Shown: positions 36,792 through 47,182 of the stretch, piece by piece | How positions within the stretch are numbered: position 1 is the stretch's first letter | Layout: each line of letters starts with the position of its first letter | From: Staphylococcus pseudoxylosus | GTDB lineage: Bacteria > Bacillota > Bacilli > Staphylococcales > Staphylococcaceae | NCBI RefSeq assembly: GCF_003697915.1 | Contig: NZ_RCVN01000004.1 | Span: 62,001-126,000 of the forward strand | Length of the DNA: 64,000 nt | Reading direction: 5' to 3' | The notes under the pieces: model-generated | What the model saw: the letters and a program-made list of their open reading frames with translations, nothing else | Database searches by the model: none | What the model was told of the DNA's origin: nothing | Position numbers and translations under genes: made by a program

Positions 36792-38450
36792 TTATTTTTC
36801 TTTCTTTTTACCCGTTTTAGGATCGATACGCTTATCAATTTTCACATGTTTTAGTGTCGTGTCTCCACCAATTTGATGGTAGACTAAACCTTTAACTTGA
36901 GGGTTAGTTAAATGCGCTTCCCCTTTTTGGTAAACTGGCGCAACTGGTGCTTCTGCTAATAATAATTCCTCCGCTTCCTTCATTGCTGCATTTCGTTCTT
37001 CAGGTTTCTTCAATAATTTGCCATTAGCATCTTTAACTAATTTATCGAATTCTTTATTACCCCATCCTGTATTATTAGAAGGATTACCTGTCGTCATAAT
37101 ATTCAAGAACGTTAATGGATCTGGATAATCTGGTCCCCAACCAGATAATGATGCTTCAAATGTTTCAGAATGTTCCTGATTCACTCTTTGTTTAAACGGT
37201 AATTGTTTAATATTCATTGTAACTCCTGGTAAATTACTTTCAACTTGTGCTTTGATATACTCTGCTGAAATTTTTGCATCAGGGGTATCTTCCGTATTCA
37301 TTGTAAATGTTAACTCTTTGATACCTAAATCTTTTTTAGCTTTTTCTAAATGTTGTTTTGCTGCTTTAGGATTATATGTTAATGGCGAATTGATTGATTC
37401 AGTAAAATCCTTACCATCTGGTGATTTAGCAGTTAGTTTAGATGTAAAGCCATCTGTAGCTTCAGAACCATTATTTTTAACTGCATTTACATAGCCTTCT
37501 TTATTAATAGCTTGAGAAATTGCTAGCCTTAAGTCTTTGTTTTTAAATTCTGGTACATTGTCTCGATTTAACTTAATATAAAATGTACTTGCTAATAAAC
37601 GTTTCTTTAAGCCTGGATTATCTGCATATTTATCAACTTGGTCGGCAGTTATCAGTGTATCGTCTACAGAACCTGTGTCATAAAGTGACGCGCCTGCTTG
37701 CTGATCTTTCAACACTTTATAATTTACTCGGTCTAAATTGACTGCTTTTTTGTCCCAATAATCATCATTTTTCACAAGCTGTATTTTATCTTCAACTTTC
37801 CAGTTTTTTACTTTAAATGGCCCATTATATACCGTTTTATCAGCTGTAGTACCATATTGTTGTCCAGCTTTCTTCACAGCTTTTTCATTTTGAGGCATAA
37901 ATGTTGCAAAGGCCAACATCTCATTCATATATGGTATTGGTTTGGTTAATTCCACTTTTAATGTGTGATCGTCAACAGCTTTAACACCTAGCTCATCTAC
38001 GTCTTTTTTGCCCATATTGATTGCTTCAGCATTCTTTAAATCATACATAATATAAGCATATTCAGAGGCTGTATCTGGATTAACGACACGTTTCCATGCA
38101 AATTCAAAATCGTGCGCTGTAACAGGGTCACCATTAGACCATTTTGCATCTTTACGCAAATCAATCGTCAAAGTTTTACCACCATTACTTTCTTTTGGCA
38201 TAGCTTTGGCCACGCCTGGTTTCGCTTTATCATTTTTATCTAAGGTATATAACCCTTCATATACCTGATTATATATATCAAATGAAACTGTATCAGTGGC
38301 TAAGGCCGTATCTAATGAAGAAATATCTTGTGTTATCACTTTTCTAAATACATCCCCTTTATCAGAATAAATTCCTTCAGCATTGCCACACCCTGCTAAT
38401 ACAACCGATAGTGCTACTAAAATAATTAAAAACTTGAATTTTTTCATCAT
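36792..38450 (-). CDS. oppA: Oligopeptide ABC transporter substrate-binding lipoprotein
   Basis: A 552-residue lipoprotein of the SBP_bac_5 family. The signal peptide ends in a lipobox LAG-C (C21), so it is anchored to the outer face of the membrane. The characteristic DLRKDAKWSNGDPVTAHDFEFAWKR-type region lies near residue 95-120. It captures peptides for the OppBC channel. It is the last gene of the operon, 17 nt after oppF. It ends with a Lys-rich tail (DPKTGKKKEK). Confidence 0.93.
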   Translation of the reverse strand: MMKKFKFLIILVALSVVLAGCGNAEGIYSDKGDVFRKVITQDISSLDTALATDTVSFDIYNQVYEGLYTLDKNDKAKPGVAKAMPKESNGGKTLTIDLRKDAKWSNGDPVTAHDFEFAWKRVVNPDTASEYAYIMYDLKNAEAINMGKKDVDELGVKAVDDHTLKVELTKPIPYMNEMLAFATFMPQNEKAVKKAGQQYGTTADKTVYNGPFKVKNWKVEDKIQLVKNDDYWDKKAVNLDRVNYKVLKDQQAGASLYDTGSVDDTLITADQVDKYADNPGLKKRLLASTFYIKLNRDNVPEFKNKDLRLAISQAINKEGYVNAVKNNGSEATDGFTSKLTAKSPDGKDFTESINSPLTYNPKAAKQHLEKAKKDLGIKELTFTMNTEDTPDAKISAEYIKAQVESNLPGVTMNIKQLPFKQRVNQEHSETFEASLSGWGPDYPDPLTFLNIMTTGNPSNNTGWGNKEFDKLVKDANGKLLKKPEERNAAMKEAEELLLAEAPVAPVYQKGEAHLTNPQVKGLVYHQIGGDTTLKHVKIDKRIDPKTGKKKEK

Positions 38451-38467
38451 TTTCCCCCCTTCCCCTA

Positions 38468-39412
38468 TTAAACAGAAGCCTCTTGTGTTTGAGATTTTAA
38501 TGCTTCAGCTTCTTCATCTGTAGTAAATACATAATGATTTGCTCTAATTTCATGTAATACGCGTTGATTATTCTTAGTGTCATCCTCTTTAAAATGCGTT
38601 CTTTTTCTAACTCTTTCACTTTCAGGGTCAGGCTGTGGTACAGCAGAAAGTAATGACTTCGTATAGGGATGCATTGGGTGATTGTAAATTTCATCTGCAC
38701 TGCCTATTTCTACAATTTTACCAAAATGCATAACCGCAATTCTGTCTGAAATGTATTTAACCATTGATAGGTCATGAGCAATAAATAAAAATGTTATGCC
38801 ACGTTCTCTCTGTAATTTTAATAACAGATTTACGACTTGTGCTTGTATAGAGACGTCTAACGCCGAAATAGGTTCATCAGCAATAATAAACTCAGGCTCA
38901 ACTGCTAATGCTCTTGCAATACCAATACGTTGACGTTGACCACCTGAGAATTCATGAGGATAACGATTAGCATGCTCTTTACTTAAACCAACAGTTTCTA
39001 ACAAATCGTAGACACGTCTTTTTCGGTCTTTTACCCCTGTTGAAAGTTTGTGTATATCAATCCCTTCAGCTACAATATCCATTACCTTCAGCCTTGAGTT
39101 TAATGAAGCATAAGGATCTTGGAAAATCATCTGAATTTTTTTATTGAATTTCAAAGAATCTTTACGATTTTTAATTTTTTGAATATCCACGCCTTCATAT
39201 AAAATCTCGCCATCCGTTATTTCATTTAATTTAATAATCGCTTTGCCTGTGGTTGACTTGCCACATCCTGATTCACCAACAAGTCCAAATGTTTCGCCTT
39301 TATAAACATCAAAAGAAATGTTTTCAATAGCTCTAACTTCATTACGTTTACCTTCGTTAAAATATTGTTTTAAATTTTTTACTTGCAATAATAACTCACT
39401 ACTATTCTCCAT
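38468..39412 (-). CDS. oppF: Oligopeptide ABC transporter ATPase OppF
   Basis: A 314-residue ABC ATPase, one of two cytoplasmic motors of the peptide importer. Walker A is GESGCGKS (46-53), the signature is [15 protein letters not shown], and Walker B is FIIADEP. The C-terminal oligopeptide-transporter extension ([21 protein letters not shown]) is present. Its start overlaps the oppD stop by 11 nt. The last 40 residues are charged and probably not part of the core fold. Confidence 0.94.
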   Translation of the reverse strand: MENSSELLLQVKNLKQYFNEGKRNEVRAIENISFDVYKGETFGLVGESGCGKSTTGKAIIKLNEITDGEILYEGVDIQKIKNRKDSLKFNKKIQMIFQDPYASLNSRLKVMDIVAEGIDIHKLSTGVKDRKRRVYDLLETVGLSKEHANRYPHEFSGGQRQRIGIARALAVEPEFIIADEPISALDVSIQAQVVNLLLKLQRERGITFLFIAHDLSMVKYISDRIAVMHFGKIVEIGSADEIYNHPMHPYTKSLLSAVPQPDPESERVRKRTHFKEDDTKNNQRVLHEIRANHYVFTTDEEAEALKSQTQEASV

Positions 39413-40484
39413 TGAAAGACACCCTTTCTACCTGTTGTGGTTTATCAAAGTTATTTGTCATTTTACGCAAACGTTTTTTGACCATTTCGGGTGGTTCTAC
39501 GTGAGGCGCACGATCGTCTAGCAACCATGATTTCACAAAATGTGTTGGCGATACTTGATACCATGGTGGTGGTGTCTTGAAATCAATATCTAAAGCAAAT
39601 TGACTACGATCCGCAAACGCATCCCCTTTTGGAGGATGTAACAAATCTGGCGGTGTACCAGGAATCGCTAGCAGCTCTGTATCAGTACCAGTTGTTAAGT
39701 CTGGCATAGAAGAAAGTAATCCCCAAGTATATGGATGTTTAGGATCATAGAAAATTTCATCTACATCACCTGTTTCTACCATTTGACCACCATACATTAC
39801 AGCAACTCTATCCGCTATATTTGCTACAACGCCTAAGTCATGTGTAATAAATATAATAGAGGTACTGATTTTATGTTGAAGCTCCTTCATCAGCTCTAAT
39901 ATTTGTGCTTGCATTGTCACATCAAGTGCCGTTGTAGGCTCATCAGCGATAAGTACTTTCGGTTCACATGCGAGTGCCGTTGCTATAACGATTCTTTGTC
40001 TTTGTCCACCTGAAAATTGATGAGGATACGCATTAAATCGTTTTTCAGCATTTGGTAAACCAACTAGGTTCAGAATTTCAACTGCTCTTTTTTTTGCGTC
40101 TGCTTTATTATAATTTTTGTGTTTAATGAGTGGTTCCATAACCTGTTTTCCGATTTTCATTGTTGGGTTTAATGAAGTCATCGGGTCTTGGAAAATCATA
40201 GAAATGTCTTTACCACGCAATTTAATTAATTCTTGCTCTGATTTTTTCGCTAAATCTTCACCTAAGAAGTTAATTTGTCCTTTTTTAATTCTTCCGGCGT
40301 CACCTTGAAATAATTTCGTAATAGCTTTTGTTGTCACTGATTTACCTGAACCAGATTCACCGACAATTGCTAAAGTCTCCCCTTTATCGATAACAAAATC
40401 AACGCCTCTTACCGCTTGCACTTCCCCTGCGTCGATATCAAAGGAAACATGCAAATCACTAACTTCTAATATTCTTTCTGACAT
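39402..40484 (-). CDS. oppD: Oligopeptide ABC transporter ATPase OppD
   Basis: A 360-residue ABC ATPase, partner of OppF. Walker A is GESGSGKS (42-49), the signature [16 protein letters not shown] and Walker B VLIADEPTTALD. The C-terminal OppD/F extension around LLHPPKGDAFADRSQFALD lacks the usual cysteines of the Fe-S-binding variant. It overlaps oppF by 11 nt; oppC ends 18 nt before its start. Confidence 0.94.
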   Translation of the reverse strand: MSERILEVSDLHVSFDIDAGEVQAVRGVDFVIDKGETLAIVGESGSGKSVTTKAITKLFQGDAGRIKKGQINFLGEDLAKKSEQELIKLRGKDISMIFQDPMTSLNPTMKIGKQVMEPLIKHKNYNKADAKKRAVEILNLVGLPNAEKRFNAYPHQFSGGQRQRIVIATALACEPKVLIADEPTTALDVTMQAQILELMKELQHKISTSIIFITHDLGVVANIADRVAVMYGGQMVETGDVDEIFYDPKHPYTWGLLSSMPDLTTGTDTELLAIPGTPPDLLHPPKGDAFADRSQFALDIDFKTPPPWYQVSPTHFVKSWLLDDRAPHVEPPEMVKKRLRKMTNNFDKPQQVERVSFNGE

Positions 40485-40502
40485 ATCTGTTGCCTCCTTT
40501 TA

Positions 40503-41570
40503 TTATCTACGCATTTTCGGATCAAATGCATCACGTAATCCATCACTAAATAGATAGAAGAATAAGATTAGTAAACTTAATACTAACGCTGGTATAAATA
40601 GTTCATGTGGATGAATGAGCAACATAGCTCTTCCTTCATTTACCAAAGAACCCAATGATGTTCTTGGCGCAGGCACCCCAATACCAATAAAGCTTAAGAA
40701 TGCTTCAAAAAATATTGCGTTAGGTACTGTAAACATTGAAGTTACTACAATAACACCTAACGTGTTAGGTAAAATATGTTTGAAAATCAGTTTGAATTTT
40801 GATGCACCCAATGTTTTTGAGGCCAAAACAAACTCTTGGTTTTTCAACTTTAAAAATTCTCCACGAACTACACGACTCATGCCAATCCATCCTGTGATAG
40901 CCATTGCTAAAATAATCGTCCATATAGAGGGTTCAAAGATCAGTACAAATAAAATCACAACAATAAGTGTCGGAATAGAAGCAACAATTTCTATGATACG
41001 TTGCATGACATTATCTAATCGACCGCCAAAAAATCCTGATATTGCTCCGTATATGACCCCTATAAATATATCTAGTAAGGCAGCGACAACACCAATAAAT
41101 AATGATACTTGTGCACCTTGCCATGTTCTTGACCATAAATCTCTACCTAATTGGTCTGTTCCGAACCAGAAGTTTTCTTTAACCCCAGCTTCTTTATAAG
41201 CATCAACGCCTTGTGCACCCTCACCATCAAATGGTAAGAATGAAATTTGGTCTAACACTGGTATCTTAGCCGGAAGGTTACGACGCTCAACATCTTGTTC
41301 AGCATAGTCATGTGAACTTAACAGTGGCCCTATCAACGCTAATAGTACAATAATAATTAAACCAACCATTCCTACTACTGCGAGCTTATTACGTTTCAAT
41401 TGTGTCCATGCATCTTGCCAAAAGTTTTTGCTCTCTCTTTGCATTTCAGGTTCTTTTTCAATATCATTGTTACTTCTAATAAAATCAGATGCTGGAATAG
41501 CTTCAGAGGTAGTAGTCATCACTGCATTTGAATGATCATCTTTTAAGTTTTCATCTCTTTTATCAGCCAT
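40503..41570 (-). CDS. oppC: Oligopeptide ABC transporter permease OppC
   Basis: A 355-residue inner-membrane permease with a charged N-terminal extension of about 60 residues, six membrane helices and the EAA loop for ATPase contact (EFVLASKTLGASKFKLIFKHILPN). The start codon overlaps the oppB stop by one base (TAATG), so translation is coupled. It forms the channel with OppB. Confidence 0.94.
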   Translation of the reverse strand: MADKRDENLKDDHSNAVMTTTSEAIPASDFIRSNNDIEKEPEMQRESKNFWQDAWTQLKRNKLAVVGMVGLIIIVLLALIGPLLSSHDYAEQDVERRNLPAKIPVLDQISFLPFDGEGAQGVDAYKEAGVKENFWFGTDQLGRDLWSRTWQGAQVSLFIGVVAALLDIFIGVIYGAISGFFGGRLDNVMQRIIEIVASIPTLIVVILFVLIFEPSIWTIILAMAITGWIGMSRVVRGEFLKLKNQEFVLASKTLGASKFKLIFKHILPNTLGVIVVTSMFTVPNAIFFEAFLSFIGIGVPAPRTSLGSLVNEGRAMLLIHPHELFIPALVLSLLILFFYLFSDGLRDAFDPKMRR

Positions 41571-42496
41571 TATTTTTTACCCCCTTGTACACGAATACGT
41601 GGATCAATAACACCATATAATATGTCTACAAGGAAAATGGAAACAATAAATAGTGTACTGAATAAAATCGTCGTTGCCATGATAACTGGGAAGTCATTTG
41701 TTGTTATTGATCTAACGAATTGATCCCCCAAACCAGGCACGCCAAAGATATTTTCAATTGTTAGTGTACCTGTCAGGATACTCGCTAACATCGGCACAAT
41801 AATTGTTATAACTGGAATTAATGCATTCCTTAATGCATGACCAAATAATACTCTCATTGTTGAATTACCTTTGGCTCGTGCTAACAAGATATAATCTGAA
41901 CTTAATACTTCAATCATTTCCGCTCTTATGTATCTAGCCACGGTTGCTAGTACTGCTGCAGATAAAGCTAGTGAAGGTAGCACTGCTGTTGATAGCCCTT
42001 CCCAACCCGCAACAGGAAACCATTGTAATCTTACCGAAAAGACATATTGCAATAATACTGCTAATACAAATGATGGTACTGAAACCGCAATAACTGAAAT
42101 TACCGTTGCAGAATAATCCACCCAGGTGTTTTGCCGTACTGCCGCTATGACCCCCAAAATCAAACCTAGTATTACGCCGATAACCATCGCTGTCATCCCC
42201 ATCTCAAACGACGGTAATAACCTCGGTTTTATTAAATCCCAAACAGGTTGATTGTCATATTGGAATGAGTTACCAAAGTCCCCCGTAACTACATTCTTTA
42301 AATAACTCGCATACTGTACAGGTACCGGATCATTCAGACCATATTTTTCATTTAAAATTTGTTTCTGCTCTTCATTTAATTTTTCATCATTAAATGGCGA
42401 ACCTGGCATTAACTTCATTAAGAAAAACGTGATCGTTATGATTATGAATAATGACAAAATCATATACCCTAAACGCTTCATAATATACTTAAGCAT
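41570..42496 (-). CDS. oppB: Oligopeptide ABC transporter permease OppB
   Basis: A 308-residue permease with six membrane helices. Family features: the N-terminal PGSPFNDEKLNEEQKQ periplasmic-type loop, DYILLARAKGNSTMRVLFGHALRN (EAA loop) and the TLTIENIFGVPGLG stretch. AAAGGGGGAT precedes ATG 42496. It is the first gene of oppBCDFA, behind the promoter and CodY-like box at 42538-42589. Imported peptides feed nitrogen metabolism, linking the operon to PepF. Confidence 0.95.
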   Translation of the reverse strand: MLKYIMKRLGYMILSLFIIITITFFLMKLMPGSPFNDEKLNEEQKQILNEKYGLNDPVPVQYASYLKNVVTGDFGNSFQYDNQPVWDLIKPRLLPSFEMGMTAMVIGVILGLILGVIAAVRQNTWVDYSATVISVIAVSVPSFVLAVLLQYVFSVRLQWFPVAGWEGLSTAVLPSLALSAAVLATVARYIRAEMIEVLSSDYILLARAKGNSTMRVLFGHALRNALIPVITIIVPMLASILTGTLTIENIFGVPGLGDQFVRSITTNDFPVIMATTILFSTLFIVSIFLVDILYGVIDPRIRVQGGKK

Positions 42497-42537
42497 ATTT
42501 TATCCCCCTTTAATTTCAGAATAAACATTCCCTTCAA

Positions 42538-42552
42538 AATATTCAGAAATAT
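42538..42552. promoter_or_regulatory. CodY-like box upstream of oppB
   Basis: AATATTCAGAAATAT matches the CodY consensus AATTTTCWGAAAATT at 12 of 15 positions. A weaker 10/15 match overlaps 42511-42525. The box lies just downstream of the predicted -10 (42561-42566, minus strand), a good position for repression by CodY when branched-chain amino acids are plentiful. CodY control of opp operons is established in Gram-positives; binding here is inferred. Confidence 0.6.
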
Positions 42553-42560
42553 TTAATAAC

Positions 42561-42589
42561 ATTATACTTTTAGTTCATATTTTAATCAA
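42561..42589 (-). promoter_or_regulatory. opp operon promoter
   Basis: On the minus strand TTGATT (42589-42584), 17 bp, TATAAT (42566-42561), giving a leader of about 60 nt before oppB. Confidence 0.7.
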
Positions 42590-42740
42590 CATTGTTTTAC
42601 TTTACATTATTAAAGTAATCATTTTTTAAATAAATTTATAAATCTTATAAGTACTGTTGCAAAAGAAATTCCATCAATTATTATTCATTTCCAAGTAATT
42701 TTAAGTTACAATAAATTTATTAATTAAAGGAGACAAAATA

Positions 42741-43115
42741 ATGAAAAATTTAACTTCTATATTTGGTTGGGCGCTTTTAACACCCATCCTTTCTTTGCTA
42801 TTTTGGTTTTTCGTTTCACATACCTTAATATATTTCATTAATATTTTCTTCTATATTTCGATTTCATTAACCATATTCTTTTTTATTATTATTATCGTAC
42901 AAGAAGGTATTTTTGATCCTACAAGTTATGGTTTTAGAAGACTAAAATATCAACTTTCAAGTAAAAAGCACAAATATACCATGGAAAATGATGAATTTTT
43001 TAAACCTAAGCAAGTCAAAAAAGATGACTATTTTGTCTCTCCATGGGTGAAAATTGCATTTAGTTTTAATTTATTTTATTTAATACTCTCAATCGTCATA
43101 TCATTTTCAATTTAA
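42741..43115 (+). CDS. DUF3899 family membrane protein
   Basis: A 124-residue protein with two adjacent N-terminal membrane segments (about 8-28 and 32-54) and one at the C-terminus (about 104-123), separated by a basic cytoplasmic loop (FRRLKYQLSSKKHKY). The pattern EGIFDPTSYGFRRLKYQL resembles DUF3899 proteins of staphylococci and bacilli. Function unknown. AAAGGAGA precedes ATG 42741. It is divergent from the opp operon and not obviously linked to it in function. Confidence 0.65.
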   Translation: MKNLTSIFGWALLTPILSLLFWFFVSHTLIYFINIFFYISISLTIFFFIIIIVQEGIFDPTSYGFRRLKYQLSSKKHKYTMENDEFFKPKQVKKDDYFVSPWVKIAFSFNLFYLILSIVISFSI

Positions 43116-43197
43116 AGCCCACCCTAATTGGTTAATTTAATTAAAATAGTGATACGTTATATATTTTTTGTAATGCTACCAAACATTCAAACAAAAA

Positions 43198-43233
43198 ATG
43201 AGTCCGAGACATAACTAGTTGTCTCGGACTCAT
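43198..43233 (-). terminator. Terminator of the MFS gene
   Basis: ATGAGTCCGAGACA (43198-43211) pairs with TGTCTCGGACTCAT (43220-43233). On the minus strand it is followed by TTTTTTGTTTG. The AGTCCGAGACA stem type is used repeatedly in this window (compare 5174-5201 and 47589-47622). Confidence 0.85.
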
Positions 43234-43329
43234 GCATTATATGAACAGAAAATGATTATATCTTCACTAAAAACAGATTAATTCTACTAAATCATTATAG
43301 CCAACAATGATTGCTTGCTCTCTTTTTTA

Positions 43330-44562
43330 TTATTTCGTTTCAATATTCGGGTTACAAAACAAAGCATAATATAACAATACAAACCCTATTAAAACAACGA
43401 TTGCAACGTATACCGACATCATCCATGGTAAAACAAAAGCCCCTATAATTAATCCAGAACGTGCTAATAAGTTACCACCATAAAACGAAACCATACCAAA
43501 TGTATTATATGTACTTCGTTTATCATCTGGTATCATTAAAAATCTTTGTGCGTTTTGTATAGGTGAATATATCAATTCCCCTAATGTAGCAATCATTGAG
43601 AATAAGCATAAAATCCAAAATGAACTCGCAGATGTCAGCACACTATAACCAACGGTGTATAATATAATACCTAAAATAAATGCAATGCTTTTGGATGTTG
43701 ATTCCACAACTCTATTTACTGTAAAAGTTAATGTAGCTACAACAAGTGTATTGATTATCATAATAACAGTAAACATTCTTACTCCATCTATGTAAAAACC
43801 AAAAAAGCTTAAAGGTTCAAAATCAGACTTCAATCTAACCACAATATAAGAATTTAAACTTAACTCTGCCATAATTACTAACATAAAGCCTAAATTTAGC
43901 ATCATAAAGTACTTATCTTTAATAACAGTATGGTAACTATTAATAAAATGTTTGAATTTTGATGTTAATTCTTCTTTTTTATTATAAATTTGCTCTACAT
44001 CATAGTATTTCTCAAAAAGGTACCAGCTTATGAGCATTGCTAAGAAAAATATCATAAATAATAATCGTTTATGACCTAAATAGAGTAAAGCACCTAGCAC
44101 CATACCAATTGCTGTACTAATATTAAACATCCAATAATTTAGTTGATACACGTATTCGCGAACTTCTTCATAAATTGCATCCATAATCGCTGCCTCAAAA
44201 ATAGGTTCACTTGCAGCAAACATAATTTCAAAAATAAAAACTGTCACACAAAAAACAACTAATCCTATGCCGTCCATAGTAACGGTTATACTTAAAATAA
44301 TGAGACAAATTGCATAAAGAAAATGAATGTAATTTACCACTTTCTTCCTATTATAATTATCTCCTATATATCCACCTATGAAGGACACAATGAAACTTAC
44401 AATAAGATTTGTAATTAAGAAAATACCCGCAAACACTGCGTTCACTTTACTAGTTAAATATAATGCCAAAAAAGGTAAAATCGCTTGACTTGCAATAATT
44501 AATATAAAATCTGCTATAAGTCGTGTTTTTAATGTGGTGGATAGAGTTAAAAACCTTTTCAT
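43330..44562 (-). CDS. Major facilitator superfamily transporter
   Basis: A 410-residue membrane protein with about 12 segments, of the drug:H+ antiporter type of the MFS. The loop 2-3 motif reads GGYIGDNYNRKKV, the expected MFS motif A. Several other segments are rich in Phe, Ile and Leu. The substrate is unknown; similarity to multidrug exporters is general. It is a single gene with its own terminator. A 17-bp perfect palindrome overlaps its promoter (44601-44619). I recall fabF and the DUF3899/opp genes as neighbours in S. aureus, so this gene may be an accessory insertion at this locus. Confidence 0.8.
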   Translation of the reverse strand: MKRFLTLSTTLKTRLIADFILIIASQAILPFLALYLTSKVNAVFAGIFLITNLIVSFIVSFIGGYIGDNYNRKKVVNYIHFLYAICLIILSITVTMDGIGLVVFCVTVFIFEIMFAASEPIFEAAIMDAIYEEVREYVYQLNYWMFNISTAIGMVLGALLYLGHKRLLFMIFFLAMLISWYLFEKYYDVEQIYNKKEELTSKFKHFINSYHTVIKDKYFMMLNLGFMLVIMAELSLNSYIVVRLKSDFEPLSFFGFYIDGVRMFTVIMIINTLVVATLTFTVNRVVESTSKSIAFILGIILYTVGYSVLTSASSFWILCLFSMIATLGELIYSPIQNAQRFLMIPDDKRSTYNTFGMVSFYGGNLLARSGLIIGAFVLPWMMSVYVAIVVLIGFVLLYYALFCNPNIETK

Positions 44563-44600
44563 CTTATGTCCCTCCTTTATTCATTTTATCAATGTTTACT

Positions 44601-44619
44601 ATTATACATTAAATGTATA
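44601..44619. promoter_or_regulatory. Palindromic operator candidate at the MFS promoter
   Basis: TATACATT-A-AATGTATA (44603-44619) is a perfect 8-1-8 palindrome 41 bp before the MFS start. It overlaps a minus-strand TATAAT at 44606-44601. This suggests repression by a dimeric regulator that is not encoded next door. Confidence 0.55.
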
Positions 44620-44853
44620 TTGTGAACAGATGATTATTAAATAAATTATACTTTTAATTGCTAATATTGCCACTAAAAATATGTTTTAACTATTTAAATA
44701 CTTCATAAGATTTTATTAACTTAAATAAATAGAATTCACACTAATAAGAGTGTTTTTAAGTATTGGTCTACCTATTTTGAATAAAAAATCAAATTGAGGT
44801 TAAAGTATTTTAATAAATTTTCAAAGTATAGCTCTTTAAATTTATCCGAACGC
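44620..44853. other. Intergenic region fabF/MFS, no gene seen
   Basis: AT-rich spacer within the 372-bp gap between the MFS gene and fabF, which are on the same strand. Apart from the palindrome (44603-44619) and the fabF terminator (44854-44895) I see no supported feature. Confidence 0.4.
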
Positions 44854-44895
44854 AAAATAAACCAAACACTAAAAATATAGCGTTTGGTTTATTTT
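44854..44895 (-). terminator. Terminator of fabH-fabF
   Basis: AAAATAAACCAAAC (44854-44867) pairs perfectly with GTTTGGTTTATTTT (44882-44895). It lies 40 nt past the fabF stop. Confidence 0.8.
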
Positions 44896-44934
44896 AATAT
44901 ATATAATATAACAGTATGAAAATACTATACAATT

Positions 44935-46179
44935 TTAGTCACTAAATTTCTTCAATACAATGACTGCATTATGTCCACCGAAACCTAAACTGTTACTCAT
45001 TGCATAAGTAATATCTAAATCTTCTGCTTGGTTAGGCACGATATCTAAATCACATTCTGGATCTGGTGTGTTCGCATTAATTGTTGGTGCAATACGGCTA
45101 TCTCTAATTGAAAGCGCAGAAAAGATTGCCTCAATACCACCTGTTGCACCAAGTAAATGACCTGTCATTGATTTAGTAGAGCTTACTTTTAATGTGGAAG
45201 CAGCTTCACCAAAAGTATTTTTTATAGCTTGGATTTCAGTTAAGTCACCTACTGGCGTACTTGTTCCATGCGCATTAAGATATTGAACATCTTTAGCTTC
45301 AATACCAGCATCATCCATAGCAGCTTGCATAGCACGAGAACCGCCTTCGCCTTGTGGTGCTGGAGCAGTAATATGATATGCATCACCCGTTGAGCCATAG
45401 CCTACAACTTCTGCGTAAATTTGAGCACCGCGTGCTTGCGCTGATTCTAAAGACTCTAATACTACAATACCAGCGCCTTCACCCATGATGAATCCATCAC
45501 GACCTTCTTGGAAAGGACGACATGCTGTTTCTTTATCATCGTTTGTAGATAATGCGCGACTAGCGCTAAATCCTGCAATTGCCATATGTGTGATTGGCGC
45601 TTCCGCCCCACCTGTAACCATTGCATCTGCATCGCCACGTTGAATAATCTTAAACGCTTCTCCGATTGAGTTTGTACCAGTTGCACAAGCTGTTACTGTT
45701 GAACCATTTGGACCTTTGGCCCCAATATCAATTGACACTTGCCCAGTTGCCATATCAGGTATAAGCATTGGTACAAAAAACGGACTCACTTTTCTTGGGC
45801 CACGGTTAATTAATTGGCTATGAGAAATTTCAAATGTTTCCATACCGCCAATTCCTGAACCAATCCATACTCCAATTCTGTTAGCAGTGTTCTCGTTAAT
45901 TTCAAGTTTAGCATCTTGAACCGCTTCTCTAGCAGCTACTACCGCATATTGAGTAAAACGATCCATTCTACGTGCTTCTTTTTTCGGAATATGGTCTTCT
46001 ATATTAAAATCTTTCAGTTCTCCAGCTAAATGAACACTGTAATCTGTTGTGTCTAGTCTTGTAATATTCTCAATACCATTAACACCTTTCAACGCGTTAT
46101 CCCACGATGATTTAGCATCGTTGCCTAGAGGTGATAATGCGCCAATTCCTGTTATTACAACACGCTGTTCTTTGCTCAT
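44935..46179 (-). CDS. fabF: 3-oxoacyl-ACP synthase II
   Basis: A 414-residue condensing enzyme elongating acyl-ACP with malonyl-ACP in FASII. The catalytic triad is C165 (TACATGTNS), H304 ([11 protein letters not shown]) and H341 ([10 protein letters not shown]). Length is typical. AGGAGGA precedes ATG 46179, and fabH ends 11 nt upstream, so fabHF are one operon under the FapR site at 47183-47199. It is the target of platensimycin-type inhibitors in the family. Confidence 0.97.
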   Translation of the reverse strand: MSKEQRVVITGIGALSPLGNDAKSSWDNALKGVNGIENITRLDTTDYSVHLAGELKDFNIEDHIPKKEARRMDRFTQYAVVAAREAVQDAKLEINENTANRIGVWIGSGIGGMETFEISHSQLINRGPRKVSPFFVPMLIPDMATGQVSIDIGAKGPNGSTVTACATGTNSIGEAFKIIQRGDADAMVTGGAEAPITHMAIAGFSASRALSTNDDKETACRPFQEGRDGFIMGEGAGIVVLESLESAQARGAQIYAEVVGYGSTGDAYHITAPAPQGEGGSRAMQAAMDDAGIEAKDVQYLNAHGTSTPVGDLTEIQAIKNTFGEAASTLKVSSTKSMTGHLLGATGGIEAIFSALSIRDSRIAPTINANTPDPECDLDIVPNQAEDLDITYAMSNSLGFGGHNAVIVLKKFSD

Positions 46180-46190
46180 AATTTATCCTC

Positions 46191-47132
46191 CTATTTTCCC
46201 CATCTTAGTGTGACAGCGCCCCATGTTAAGCCGCCACCAAAACCAACTAATACAAGGACATCGTCATCTTTAATTTTGCCTTTTTCTAATTCTTGGCCGA
46301 TACTTAATGGAATAGATGCTGCTGACGTGTTTCCGAATCTATCTACAGAAACACTCATTTTTTCTTTTGGTATACCCAAACGTTCTCTAGCAGATTCCAT
46401 GATTCTAATGTTTGCTTGATGTGGTACAAACATATCAACGTCATCCGGAGTTAAATTTGCTTTAGCCACTGCGTTTGTTGACGCTTCACCCATGATTCTT
46501 ACAGCAAATTTAAATACTTCACGACCGTTCATAAATATTTTGCCATTTTCTGGGTTTAAAAATAAATGTTTTGCTCCTGAGCCGTCTGAACCTAGTTCAT
46601 AGCTTAAAATTCCACGTCCTTCTGATACCTCACTAATAACTACTGCCCCAGCACCGTCTCCAAATAAAATAGCTGTTGAACGATCTGTAAAGTCAGTAAT
46701 TTTAGACAATTTATCTACGCCGACAACTAATATATTTTTATAATCACCAGATTGTACAAATTGTTTTGCATTAATCATTGCATACATAAAACCACTACAT
46801 GCTGCAAGTTGATCCATGGAAGCAACTTTCCCAACGCCTAATTTTTCTTGTAAAATATTAGCGACTGTTGGGAAAGGAAAATCACCTGTCGATGTCGCTA
46901 CAATAATCATGTCAATTTCTGAAGCTTCAATCCCTGCATCTTCGATTGCTTTTAAGCTCGCTTGATAAGCCATGTCAGAAGTTTCTTCGTTTTCATCTGC
47001 CCATCTACGCTCTTTAATACCAGTCATTTGTGAAATCCACTCATCTGAAGTTTCTAAAAATGATTCAAAATAGGTATTTTCAACAACTTTTTCAGGTGCG
47101 TATGCACCAAAACCTTTAATACCCACATCCAT
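46191..47132 (-). CDS. fabH: 3-oxoacyl-ACP synthase III
   Basis: A 313-residue enzyme starting fatty-acid synthesis from a short acyl-CoA and malonyl-ACP; staphylococcal FabH prefers branched-chain primers. The catalytic triad is C112 (LAACSGF), H238 (VPHQAN) and N268 (FGNTSAAS), at the same positions as S. aureus FabH. It starts at ATG 47132 after AGAAGGTG. First gene of fabHF; the FapR operator is 51 bp upstream. Confidence 0.97.
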   Translation of the reverse strand: MDVGIKGFGAYAPEKVVENTYFESFLETSDEWISQMTGIKERRWADENEETSDMAYQASLKAIEDAGIEASEIDMIIVATSTGDFPFPTVANILQEKLGVGKVASMDQLAACSGFMYAMINAKQFVQSGDYKNILVVGVDKLSKITDFTDRSTAILFGDGAGAVVISEVSEGRGILSYELGSDGSGAKHLFLNPENGKIFMNGREVFKFAVRIMGEASTNAVAKANLTPDDVDMFVPHQANIRIMESARERLGIPKEKMSVSVDRFGNTSAASIPLSIGQELEKGKIKDDDVLVLVGFGGGLTWGAVTLRWGK

Positions 47133-47182
47133 GGTTGTACACCTTCTTAATCTTAATTTTAATTTTCCTTTGAATTAAACTT

